From positions 101,901 to 165,900 of the forward strand of contig CAJTLC010000003.1 of NCBI GenBank assembly GCA_910576995.1: a stretch of DNA of 64,000 bases. The letters are read 5' to 3'. The notes beneath the pieces were generated by a model, which had not been told where the DNA came from, ran no database searches, and was given only the letters and a program-made list of their open reading frames with translations. The position numbers and the translations under genes were made by a program. This document shows, in pieces, positions 16,871 to 24,727 of the stretch (positions within the stretch are counted from its first letter, which is position 1; each line of letters opens with the position of its first letter). The stretch is from an uncultured Ruminococcus sp. (GTDB lineage Bacteria; Bacillota; Clostridia; Oscillospirales; Ruminococcaceae).

Positions 16871-16975
16871 AGAACTTGTCTTCGCAAGATGCGGCGCGCG
16901 TCTTTTGATCAAATTATGCCGCTGACTGTGTGGAAAAATTTAGTACCGCATACTGATCTTTTGAAGACAGATTCT
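16871..16975. repeat. Mosaic palindromic repeat, copy 3 (degraded)
   Basis: A 105-bp element with ends AGAACTTGTCTTCGCAAGAT and ATCTTTTGAAGACAGATTCT, imperfectly self-complementary. It contains the GCGCGTCTTTT module and TTAGTACCGCATACTGATC, which resembles the copy 1/copy 4 module. It forms the artificial 5' extension of the adenosyltransferase frame. Confidence 0.7.
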
Positions 16976-17023
16976 GACTACGGCGTTTTCCTTTATTTTT
17001 ACTTTTAATCAGAGGTGAACTAA

Positions 17024-17812
17024 ATGCGTTCAATAATTTTTTTCGATATTGACGGCACTCTTATTTCCGAGGACGAATTTATGACGATCCCCGAAAGCAC
17101 TGTCAAAGCGATAACTCGTACGCGTGCGAAAGGTAATTTAACATTTATAAATACAGGGCGTACAGTTTTCAATGTAAGCCGCCAAATTCGCGATCTTGGT
17201 TTTGACGGACTAATCTGCGGATGCGGAACTTACATAGAATACGGCGGTGAAACTATTTTTTATAATAAATTAGATCAGCAGTTTTGCCGTGATATTTCAC
17301 AGATTAACAGAAAATGCGGCGTTACGCCCGTTTACGAACACAAGAACGGATACTTTTTCGACGATTATTGCCCGAAAAATGCCGATCTCGAAGATTTCCT
17401 GAAAAATTTCGTTGATGATGAAATTGATATCAGCCGACGAGTCGAAGATGGGGATTTTATGTTCGATAAATTCGTAATATGGGAAAATCCCGATTGCGAT
17501 ATGAAAATGTTCAGGCGCGAGATTGGAAAATCATTTGAAATAATTGACCGAGGTCATGGATTTTATGAAAACGTTCCGCTTGGATTTACAAAAGCAACAG
17601 CAATAGAATATATTTTGAAAAAGCTGGATATCTCCATAAAAAATGCTTATGCTATCGGTGACAGCGCAAACGACCTTCCCATGCTGAAAACCGTTCCGAA
17701 CAGTGTTGCGATGGGCGGCGCTGAGTCAATATATCCATATGTCTCGTACATTACTTCGCCTCTCCATCAAGACGGAATATTTAACGCCCTCAAACATTTT
17801 GATCTCATATAA
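17024..17812 (+). CDS. HAD-superfamily Cof-type phosphatase
   Basis: A 262-aa cytoplasmic hydrolase of the Cof subfamily (sugar phosphates or flavin nucleotides as usual substrates). Motif I FFDIDGTL holds the nucleophile Asp, motif II is in INTGR, the cap domain covers about residues 80-190, and motif IV is IGDSANDLPML. AGAGGTG precedes the ATG. A hairpin terminator follows immediately. The precise substrate is not predictable. Confidence 0.88.
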   Translation: MRSIIFFDIDGTLISEDEFMTIPESTVKAITRTRAKGNLTFINTGRTVFNVSRQIRDLGFDGLICGCGTYIEYGGETIFYNKLDQQFCRDISQINRKCGVTPVYEHKNGYFFDDYCPKNADLEDFLKNFVDDEIDISRRVEDGDFMFDKFVIWENPDCDMKMFRREIGKSFEIIDRGHGFYENVPLGFTKATAIEYILKKLDISIKNAYAIGDSANDLPMLKTVPNSVAMGGAESIYPYVSYITSPLHQDGIFNALKHFDLI

Positions 17813-17813
17813 T

Positions 17814-17838
17814 GAAACGCCCTTGCTCAGGGCGTTTC
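17814..17838 (+). terminator. Terminator after HAD gene
   Basis: AAACGCCC and GGGCGTTT arms around TTGCTCA, followed by CTTA, one nucleotide after the HAD stop codon. The weak T-tract limits confidence. Confidence 0.65.
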
Positions 17839-17882
17839 TTAGAGTCAGTTTAGTATCTCATCATGCACATCTTTTCAGCAGA

Positions 17883-20627
17883 TTATTTTGAATTTATCGG
17901 CAAATCGGTCTGTTTATAAATTCCTGCGTCTACCTGCTGGATAGTGAGAGCGTCCTGTGCTGTAACCCCGTCGCCATTATCATTAACATCGGCGTTGAGC
18001 ATTCCCTGCGCCGAAAGATCATACTCGTCTTTATTTGTGAGAAATTGAAGAATAAGCGTTGCGTCGGCTATCTCAACTTTTCCATCGCAGTTCGCGTCGC
18101 CCCAGAGTACAGAAGAATCTTCGCTACCGCCTGCGGAAGTGCCGTCAGGTTCAACTCCCCATACAAGCTTGCCGTCTGCATAAAGCGTGATTTTTTCGGT
18201 TATCGCAGCGGCGTCGTTATCATCCTCAAAGCTTACAAGATCATCGTAGCTGTAGTCGTTTGAAGCGTCCCAAACAGTATCATATGTTTCGGGATTCATA
18301 GTGTTCAGCAAGCCAAACTGGTAAACTCGGCTGCCATAAAAGTCACAATTTTGCCATGAAATTTCAACATAATAATTGCCTTTATCATCATATTTTATCG
18401 GATCGGAGATTACAGCCTGATTTTTACCGTCGGTAAAGCTTGCTTCCTGATCGTAATCTATTCGCGTATAAATATAACTAATATCTTCTCCCTTAGCAAG
18501 CTGTTCATTGATATTAAAATAATAACGCGCTTTCAGATCGCTTTCAAATTTCGGCGGATTAACAGTTCGGTTATGAACGACGATCTTTATCTGCATTCCT
18601 GCGTCGGTTTCCTGAGCCTTGCCTGCGGAAATGAACAAACCCGTCGGAAGAGGATCGCCATTTTCGTCGATCTGATCAAATCCGACCGCATTTTCAGACA
18701 TATTGAAATCGGGTATGATGTAATTCTTATCGGCAAGCTCTTTTCCTTTTGCGCCGTAGAAATTGTACAATCCAGCAAGATCGCCGCAGAAAGCCGCGTT
18801 ATAATCATCCGTAACCTCGTTATAGATAAAGTCTTTCGTCTCGTCACGGTGGAAATCATCGGCGTCAGGACCGCCAACAAGCGCGCCCCAGAGAGTATGC
18901 ACCTGAACTAACGGATCATCCATACTTTGTTTCGCGGAACAATGCGAAGAGCGATGATGTGCTTGAGAAGCAAAGTTATTTTCATATCCTACTTCATAAG
19001 CGTAACCCATCGGATTATTGCCAAGAATGTATTCCATTTGCCCCTTAGCCCAATCTGCAAAAGTCATATCGCCTGTTTCCTTGGCATACACCATTGCCTG
19101 AAGTCCCGCCGCCGTATTATATCTTGCTGAACCGTAATCGTTAAGCATCGCAAAACCGGCGGGCGTCTTTTTCAGCCAAGCTCCGTCGGCTGTAGGAAGA
19201 TCGGCAATTTCGGCGGCTGTGATCTTTGTATTCCAGATAACGTCGTCCTGACCAAAATATTTATGAGATGTTACCGGAACGTCGAAATCGGCGGCAGCAG
19301 CGTCGGCTTCTGACATTCCCGACCAGAATTCAAGATTCCAGCGGAAAATATACCAGTCGCGAGAGATATTCGTAATAGGAGCGAGCTTTGCAAAAACTCC
19401 GCCCCAGACGGTATCCCAGCAATGTACCCAGATATTCTGCCAGCAATTTCCCGTATCGGTAATGATGCGCTTCATATAGCCTGTGTAGGGATGCGCGCCC
19501 ATTTCGCCGGTTACAGTTTCGTCAACAGCGATGATATCGTCAATGTAACCCCAATTTTCCGTACAATAGTAAAGCCAGACAGCAGCCCACGCAAGCTCGT
19601 CGTAGTCGTAGCTTGAAGTATAGAAACCGCCGTCATATCCAAGACTTGTTGCCGTCGGAGTCGCTCCGGGTTCCCATTCTTCGGTATGCGTTGCAACGGC
19701 GAAATCGTAGAGAGCAATGGCGTAATCAAGATTTTTCTGCGCATATTCGGGATCTTTGTCCTTGAAATTAAGATAATTCACTGCAAGAGAAGCCGCAGCT
19801 CCCGCACATTGATCGGAAGCAGGCATTTCTGTAGTTGCGAAATAAGCAGGGCGTTTGACCGCGCATGAAGAAGATGCAACAACCGTATTATCAACCTGAA
19901 GTTCCGGAGGACACCAGTAGTTATGATCGTTGCTTCCCTCACCGACCTGATAGCAGTAAGCAACGACTTTTCCGTCGTCGTCGAGGAAAGTAGCTTTCAT
20001 GAAATAATCATTGATCCACCTAAGTTCGTCCTCAACGTGCTTATCAAGACCAAGTTCTTTGTACGATTCGGGAAATTCGTAGTATCCCCAGCCAAGAGTT
20101 GAAGCGGAATAACTGCCCGGCAAACCAAATTTCACGTGATCCCCTGCGTCATGCCAGCCGCCTGTCAGATCAACAGAGCCGTTTCCGTCGGGATCGAGAT
20201 ATTTTTTATTTGCCTTTATGAAATCATTGGACATATTCACTCCGACATACAATCCTTCAGCCGCGCTTGCGCCGCCGTCGCCTTTGCCGTCGTATTCGCC
20301 CTTTCCGTCGTCATCGTCATCTTCTTTGTCATCCTTGCCCTTATTTACAGTCGGCATCGGATCCATTGGCTGAAGCGGGATTTCTGCATCTTTGATATGA
20401 CAATCTCCGCGCCATGAGTAATATCCGTCTTCAGCAACTTCATCTCCGCATTTATTGGCGTCGTAAAAACACAATCCAAGCTGAAGCGCTTCCGCAAAGT
20501 TCTGATAATTATTGGGTTTATCAGGATTTATTACGGCGGCGTTGGAAGTAAATGCGGTGCTTGTGAGGAATAAGGCAGCAGCCGAGACGCCTGCCGCGCA
20601 TCTTTTTAAAAGTTTCGGCTTTTTCAT
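17883..20627 (-). CDS. GH9 endoglucanase with CBM3 and dockerin
   Basis: A secreted cellulosomal cellulase of 914 aa, starting at ATG 20627 with GAAAGGAAAT upstream rather than GTG 20642. Order: signal peptide (1-30); GH9 N-terminus (41-75, ending WRGD); a linker with an Asp/Gly/Lys-rich run (about 98-118) that splits the catalytic domain; the rest of GH9 with the catalytic Asp motif DAGDH (160-164), HHRSSH (557-562) and proton donor Glu in NEVTDDYNA (near 604); a CBM3c-like module (about 655-800); a type I dockerin (GDANCDGKVEIADATLIL, then ADVNDNGDGVTAQDALTI). The GH9-CBM3c arrangement is typical of processive endoglucanases. The acidic insertion is unusual. It lies 19 nt downstream of a YerC-type regulator gene. 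Confidence 0.95.
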   Translation of the reverse strand: MKKPKLLKRCAAGVSAAALFLTSTAFTSNAAVINPDKPNNYQNFAEALQLGLCFYDANKCGDEVAEDGYYSWRGDCHIKDAEIPLQPMDPMPTVNKGKDDKEDDDDDGKGEYDGKGDGGASAAEGLYVGVNMSNDFIKANKKYLDPDGNGSVDLTGGWHDAGDHVKFGLPGSYSASTLGWGYYEFPESYKELGLDKHVEDELRWINDYFMKATFLDDDGKVVAYCYQVGEGSNDHNYWCPPELQVDNTVVASSSCAVKRPAYFATTEMPASDQCAGAAASLAVNYLNFKDKDPEYAQKNLDYAIALYDFAVATHTEEWEPGATPTATSLGYDGGFYTSSYDYDELAWAAVWLYYCTENWGYIDDIIAVDETVTGEMGAHPYTGYMKRIITDTGNCWQNIWVHCWDTVWGGVFAKLAPITNISRDWYIFRWNLEFWSGMSEADAAAADFDVPVTSHKYFGQDDVIWNTKITAAEIADLPTADGAWLKKTPAGFAMLNDYGSARYNTAAGLQAMVYAKETGDMTFADWAKGQMEYILGNNPMGYAYEVGYENNFASQAHHRSSHCSAKQSMDDPLVQVHTLWGALVGGPDADDFHRDETKDFIYNEVTDDYNAAFCGDLAGLYNFYGAKGKELADKNYIIPDFNMSENAVGFDQIDENGDPLPTGLFISAGKAQETDAGMQIKIVVHNRTVNPPKFESDLKARYYFNINEQLAKGEDISYIYTRIDYDQEASFTDGKNQAVISDPIKYDDKGNYYVEISWQNCDFYGSRVYQFGLLNTMNPETYDTVWDASNDYSYDDLVSFEDDNDAAAITEKITLYADGKLVWGVEPDGTSAGGSEDSSVLWGDANCDGKVEIADATLILQFLTNKDEYDLSAQGMLNADVNDNGDGVTAQDALTIQQVDAGIYKQTDLPINSK

Positions 20628-20646
20628 ATAATTTCCTTTCACATAT

Positions 20647-20949
20647 TCATTTCAATAATTTTTTTGCTTTCAGTCGGTCAAAAACTATATTGTAGCCGTC
20701 GCTTCCGTCCTGAAGCGAGCGGTTTACACGGCTGATAGTGGCAGTACTTGCACCCGTTTGCGTTACGATACTGTTATAGACCCGATGTTCATCCAAAAGC
20801 CGTGCAACGTGAAAACGCTGAGCAAAGGATTTCAACTCTATCGTAGTACATAGATCCGAGAAAAATTTGTAACAGTCGTCAACAGATTCAAGGGTAAGGA
20901 TAGCTTCAAAAAGAAGATCCATATTTTCGGATTTGATTTTTTCGTTCAT
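20647..20949 (-). CDS. YerC/TrpR-like DNA-binding regulator
   Basis: A 100-aa TrpR-superfamily protein (YerC/YecD group). LFEAILTLESVDDCYKFFSD and the HTH segment TGASTATISRVNRSL are characteristic. Members of this group are normally found alone or with DNA-repair and biosynthetic genes. Here it has its own promoter upstream and the GH9 cellulase starts only 19 nt after its stop, so both are probably co-transcribed. Confidence 0.88.
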   Translation of the reverse strand: MNEKIKSENMDLLFEAILTLESVDDCYKFFSDLCTTIELKSFAQRFHVARLLDEHRVYNSIVTQTGASTATISRVNRSLQDGSDGYNIVFDRLKAKKLLK

Positions 20950-20995
20950 TTAAAAAACTCCAATCTGCCATAAGGCAAAATTATTCTCCTTTACT

Positions 20996-21024
20996 ATTTT
21001 AACACAATAATGTGCAAAAGTAAA
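20996..21024 (-). promoter_or_regulatory. Promoter of the yerC-GH9 operon
   Basis: Minus-strand TTTACT (21024-21019), 17-bp spacer, TAAAAT (21001-20996): weaker than the other promoters in the window, consistent with regulation. Confidence 0.55.
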
Positions 21025-21209
21025 TACCTTTGTATCAAATTCGAAAAAAATCACAGTATTGCCATATGTATATCATATCACAAAATCAACAATTTGTAAA
21101 TAGAAAATATGTAAAAATTGTAAATTTGTGCATTCTGACCAATCAATTCATTTATTATATGTATCATTTGCCGAAAGATTTGTAATATTTTTGTTAAAGA
21201 AATTAATAC

Positions 21210-21238
21210 TTGCATAAATCGAAAATTTGTGTTATAAT
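21210..21238 (+). promoter_or_regulatory. Promoter of the topoisomerase operon
   Basis: TTGCAT (21210-21215), 17-bp spacer, TATAAT (21233-21238). The remainder of the 20950-21282 gap is AT-rich and otherwise featureless. Confidence 0.75.
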
Positions 21239-21282
21239 TTTCTGGAGTAACGATTTATTATATATTAAGAAGGGATCAGAAA

Positions 21283-23262
21283 ATGGCAAAGAAAAAGGAT
21301 TACGGCAATGACAGCATAACAATGCTGAAAGGTGCGGACAAGGTTCGAAAACGTCCCGCGGTCATATTCGGCTCTGACGGACTCGACGGCTGTGAACATT
21401 CCATATTCGAGGTCATCTCGAATTCCATAGACGAAGCGAGAGCGGGATTCGGCAATAAAATAATCATCACATATTACAGAAATAAAGCTATAGAGGTCGA
21501 GGATTTCGGACGCGGCTGCCCCGTAGATTTCAACAATACCGAACAGCGTTACAACTGGGAACTTGTTTACTGCGAACTGTATGCAGGCGGAAAATACGAT
21601 GCAGGCGCTGATTCATATGAATATTCTCTTGGACTGAACGGTCTGGGTCTTTGCGCTACCCAATTTGCTTCCGAATACATGGACGTGGAAGTTGTCCGCG
21701 ACGGCTTTAAATACGAGCTGCATTTTGAGAAAGGAAATAACGTCGGCGGTCTGACGAAAACTCCCTGCAAAAAAAAGCAGACGGGTACAAAAACACGATG
21801 GCGTCCTGATCTTGACGTTTTTACTGATATTAACGTGTCAGAGGAATTTTTCTTCGATATTCTTAAACGTCAGGCGGTCGTTAATCCGAATATTCTCTTC
21901 CTTTTCCGATTCGAAAACGAAGCAGGCGGATTCAACGAAACTGAATTTATCTATGAAAACGGCATAATCGATTACGCTTCCGAGATCGCAGGTGAGAATG
22001 CGCTTACGTCTGTTCAGCACTGGACTGCAGAAAAAAAGGGAAAAGACCGCGAGGATAAGCCTGAATATAAGGTTAAATTAGACGTTGCACTGACTTTTTC
22101 AAATAAAGTCAAACTTACCGAATATTATCACAATTCCAGCTATCTCGAACACGGCGGATCACCCGAAGACGCCGTAAAACGCGCATTTACGGCGCAGATA
22201 GACAGCTACATTAAATCCGTGAACGGCTATCAGAAAAATGAAAGCAAAATCAAATACGAGGACGTTGAAGAATGCCTCATACTGATTTCGTCGTCGTTTT
22301 CAACTCAAACTTCCTACGAAAATCAGACGAAAAAGGCAATAACCAATAAATTTATCCGCGAGGCAATGACGGAATTCCTGCGGCATCAGCTTGAAATTTA
22401 CTTTATTGAAAATCCTGACGAAGCGAAGAAAATTTCCGAGCAGGTGCTGCTTAATAAGCGAAGCCGCGAAAATGCGGAAAAAACGCGCCTGAACATGAAA
22501 AAGAAGCTCTCGGGTACTATCGATCTTGCCAACAGCGTGGAAAAATTCGTCGACTGCCGAACCAAAGACGTTACCCGCCGCGAAATCTACATTGTGGAGG
22601 GCGATTCGGCTCTCGGTTCGGTAAAACTTGCAAGAAATGCTGAATTTCAGGCAGTTATCCCCGTTCGAGGAAAAATTCTCAACTGCCTGAAAGCCGAATA
22701 CACAAAAATTTTCAAAAGCGATATCATTACCGATCTTATTAAAGTTTTAGGCTGCGGAGTCGAAGTTACCACGAAAGCGAATAAGGAGCTTTCCACATTT
22801 GATATCAATAATTTCCGCTGGAATAAGATAGTAATTTGTACCGATGCGGACGTTGACGGCTTCCAGATTCGTACCCTTATCCTCACGATGCTTTACCGCC
22901 TTACGCCTACCCTTATCGAGCAGGGCTATGTGTATATAGCTGAATCCCCTCTTTTTGAAATTACTACTAAAGACAAAACCTATTTCGCCTACACGGAACA
23001 TGAAAAACAACGTATTCTGGAGCAGATCGGCAATAAAAAGCATACTTTGCAGCGTTCTAAAGGTCTCGGTGAAAACGAGCCTGATATGATGAATCTGACG
23101 ACTATGAATCCGGATACGCGCCGTCTTATAAAAGTTACTGCCGACGATATTCTTGAATCCGCCGAAGTTTTCGAAATGCTGCTCGGCGACGATCTTCAGG
23201 GACGTAAGGATTATATTTCGCAATATGGCGCTGATTATCTCGAACTTGCAGATATAAGTTAA
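21283..23262 (+). CDS. Topoisomerase IV/gyrase-like subunit B
   Basis: A 659-aa type IIA topoisomerase ATPase subunit. GHKL ATPase motifs: EVISNSIDEARAG (Asn-Asp), VEDFGRGCPVD and LGLNGLGLCATQF. The TOPRIM region shows IVEGDSALGSVK and TDADVDGFQIRTL, with the metal-binding Asp pair. It ends with QRSKGLGENEPDMM. Together with the A subunit at 24.7-27 kb it should decatenate or relax DNA. It looks like the second, ParE-like gyrase paralogue common in clostridia rather than GyrB. Two unrelated small genes sit between the subunits. Confidence 0.92.
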   Translation: MAKKKDYGNDSITMLKGADKVRKRPAVIFGSDGLDGCEHSIFEVISNSIDEARAGFGNKIIITYYRNKAIEVEDFGRGCPVDFNNTEQRYNWELVYCELYAGGKYDAGADSYEYSLGLNGLGLCATQFASEYMDVEVVRDGFKYELHFEKGNNVGGLTKTPCKKKQTGTKTRWRPDLDVFTDINVSEEFFFDILKRQAVVNPNILFLFRFENEAGGFNETEFIYENGIIDYASEIAGENALTSVQHWTAEKKGKDREDKPEYKVKLDVALTFSNKVKLTEYYHNSSYLEHGGSPEDAVKRAFTAQIDSYIKSVNGYQKNESKIKYEDVEECLILISSSFSTQTSYENQTKKAITNKFIREAMTEFLRHQLEIYFIENPDEAKKISEQVLLNKRSRENAEKTRLNMKKKLSGTIDLANSVEKFVDCRTKDVTRREIYIVEGDSALGSVKLARNAEFQAVIPVRGKILNCLKAEYTKIFKSDIITDLIKVLGCGVEVTTKANKELSTFDINNFRWNKIVICTDADVDGFQIRTLILTMLYRLTPTLIEQGYVYIAESPLFEITTKDKTYFAYTEHEKQRILEQIGNKKHTLQRSKGLGENEPDMMNLTTMNPDTRRLIKVTADDILESAEVFEMLLGDDLQGRKDYISQYGADYLELADIS

Positions 23263-23273
23263 GGAGAATATAC

Positions 23274-24407
23274 ATGGATATAATGGGACAATTTATAAGC
23301 ACTGCATCATTTCTTCTGATCTTTTTTTCTTATCCGCTTGGTATGACAATACTGAACGCAGCAAATTTTTTCAGAAAAAAGAAAGCCCCAGAGATTATAT
23401 TTGATTTTTTCGGCGTTTATCCCGGAATGCTTATGGCAATTGCAGCTTTTGAGTTAAGCGCAGGTTTAGAAGGCATATCATCCTATGACTACGATGTAGC
23501 TATAATTATGGGTGAACTTCATACGCCGCTGCACAGCGAATATGCATGGATAATATGGACAGTAATCGTTATCGGCTTGATCGGACTGCTTATTCTCGGC
23601 ATTTTCAAGCCTGAAAAGCTGTCGCCGTTAATATCGGCATTTTCAATTGCATCTGTAATTCTCGGCTTGATCACGGGAATTTTCCTATATATTCAGCTTT
23701 ACTATAACTGCACTGATATATGCTTTCTTTTCTGCCTGCTGTACCTTACAAATGTTATCATGATTGCGGCAAGGCGTATACGATTCCACATTATAGAACG
23801 CGTCTGCATTGCAAATGAGCGCGAAATCGCATACAGAACTAAATTCGGCGCTTGGCTCGGAAAAATTACGTCTAAGATCTCAACTATGACTTTATTTAGC
23901 TTTATGATGATTTTCCCGATCGCTGCCATAATTGAAATTCTCTCACTGATTTTCGGTCAGGGTGCGGACGGATTCATAAAGGCGTTCACGATGACTGCCG
24001 ACTGGACTTTCTCAACTCAAATTCCTCCTCCGCCAATTGAATATGACGGGCATTATCTATGCACAGTCGCGGCAGGCGGTCATGAAAAAATAGTGAAGCC
24101 CATTCGTTTCGGAATGCGCCGTAATCAGAAAATAGTTGTCAACAGGCAGCTTCTTGCTGCTAATGCGTTTGAAGATCTTATCATGGAGAAGCTTCCGCGA
24201 TTTCATAAAGCCGTGCGCGGATTTTACGATAAATACGGCTATCCCCTTTCGCGCCATATCACGACGCCTTTCCGCGCCGATGTTGTGTATATTTTTATGA
24301 AACCTCTCGAATTTATATTCGTTTTTGCACTCTATCTGTTCGACGATCAGCCTGAAAACCGCATTGCCATTCAGTATTCCGATTATAAAAGGAGAAATTT
24401 AAAATGA
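23274..24407 (+). CDS. Multipass membrane protein (DUF6688-like)
   Basis: A 377-aa protein with about five to six hydrophobic segments in the first two thirds (for example IIWTVIVIGLIGLLILGIF and SIASVILGLITGIFLYI) followed by a more polar region: PPPPIEYDGHYLCTVAAGGH, then a basic segment. This pattern fits the DUF6688 family as I remember it. It starts 11 nt after the topoisomerase B gene and overlaps the cupin gene by 4 nt, so it belongs to the same operon. Function unknown. Confidence 0.72.
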   Translation: MDIMGQFISTASFLLIFFSYPLGMTILNAANFFRKKKAPEIIFDFFGVYPGMLMAIAAFELSAGLEGISSYDYDVAIIMGELHTPLHSEYAWIIWTVIVIGLIGLLILGIFKPEKLSPLISAFSIASVILGLITGIFLYIQLYYNCTDICFLFCLLYLTNVIMIAARRIRFHIIERVCIANEREIAYRTKFGAWLGKITSKISTMTLFSFMMIFPIAAIIEILSLIFGQGADGFIKAFTMTADWTFSTQIPPPPIEYDGHYLCTVAAGGHEKIVKPIRFGMRRNQKIVVNRQLLAANAFEDLIMEKLPRFHKAVRGFYDKYGYPLSRHITTPFRADVVYIFMKPLEFIFVFALYLFDDQPENRIAIQYSDYKRRNLK

Positions 24408-24715
24408 AAGACAAATTCATTACTCCCCCAAATCATATTAATTTTGAAGCCAAAAAATTATTTGATTCGATTGGAGAGATCATTGACGGCTCGATTGCAT
24501 ACTTGAGTCCCAACGGCGGAGGACCGCTTGAAAAGCATACACACTCACATGATCATTTGTTTATCGTTACAAAAGGCGAAGCTAAAATCATGCTTGATAA
24601 CGAAGAGATCGTTGTGAAAAAAGATGAATCGTTTCTTGTAAAGGGTGAAATTCCTCATTCCGTGTGGAACAATATCGACGACGAAACTGTAATGATAGGA
24701 ATTTCCATAAAATAA
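24404..24715 (+). CDS. Small cupin protein
   Basis: A 103-aa single-domain cupin. The metal-binding motif 1 is EKHTHSHDHLFIVTKGE (three His plus Glu), and motif 2 includes GEIPHSVWN with the fourth His. It could be a small enzyme or a ligand sensor; no regulator domain is attached. The start overlaps the membrane-protein stop (ATGA). Its place between two topoisomerase subunits is unusual. Confidence 0.85.
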   Translation: MKDKFITPPNHINFEAKKLFDSIGEIIDGSIAYLSPNGGGPLEKHTHSHDHLFIVTKGEAKIMLDNEEIVVKKDESFLVKGEIPHSVWNNIDDETVMIGISIK

Positions 24716-24727
24716 GGAGTATAATTA

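Noticed and set aside
16808..16912. N-terminal extension of the corrinoid adenosyltransferase
   Set aside because: The extra residues are read from repeat copy 3 and lie upstream of a proper ribosome site before ATG 16807.
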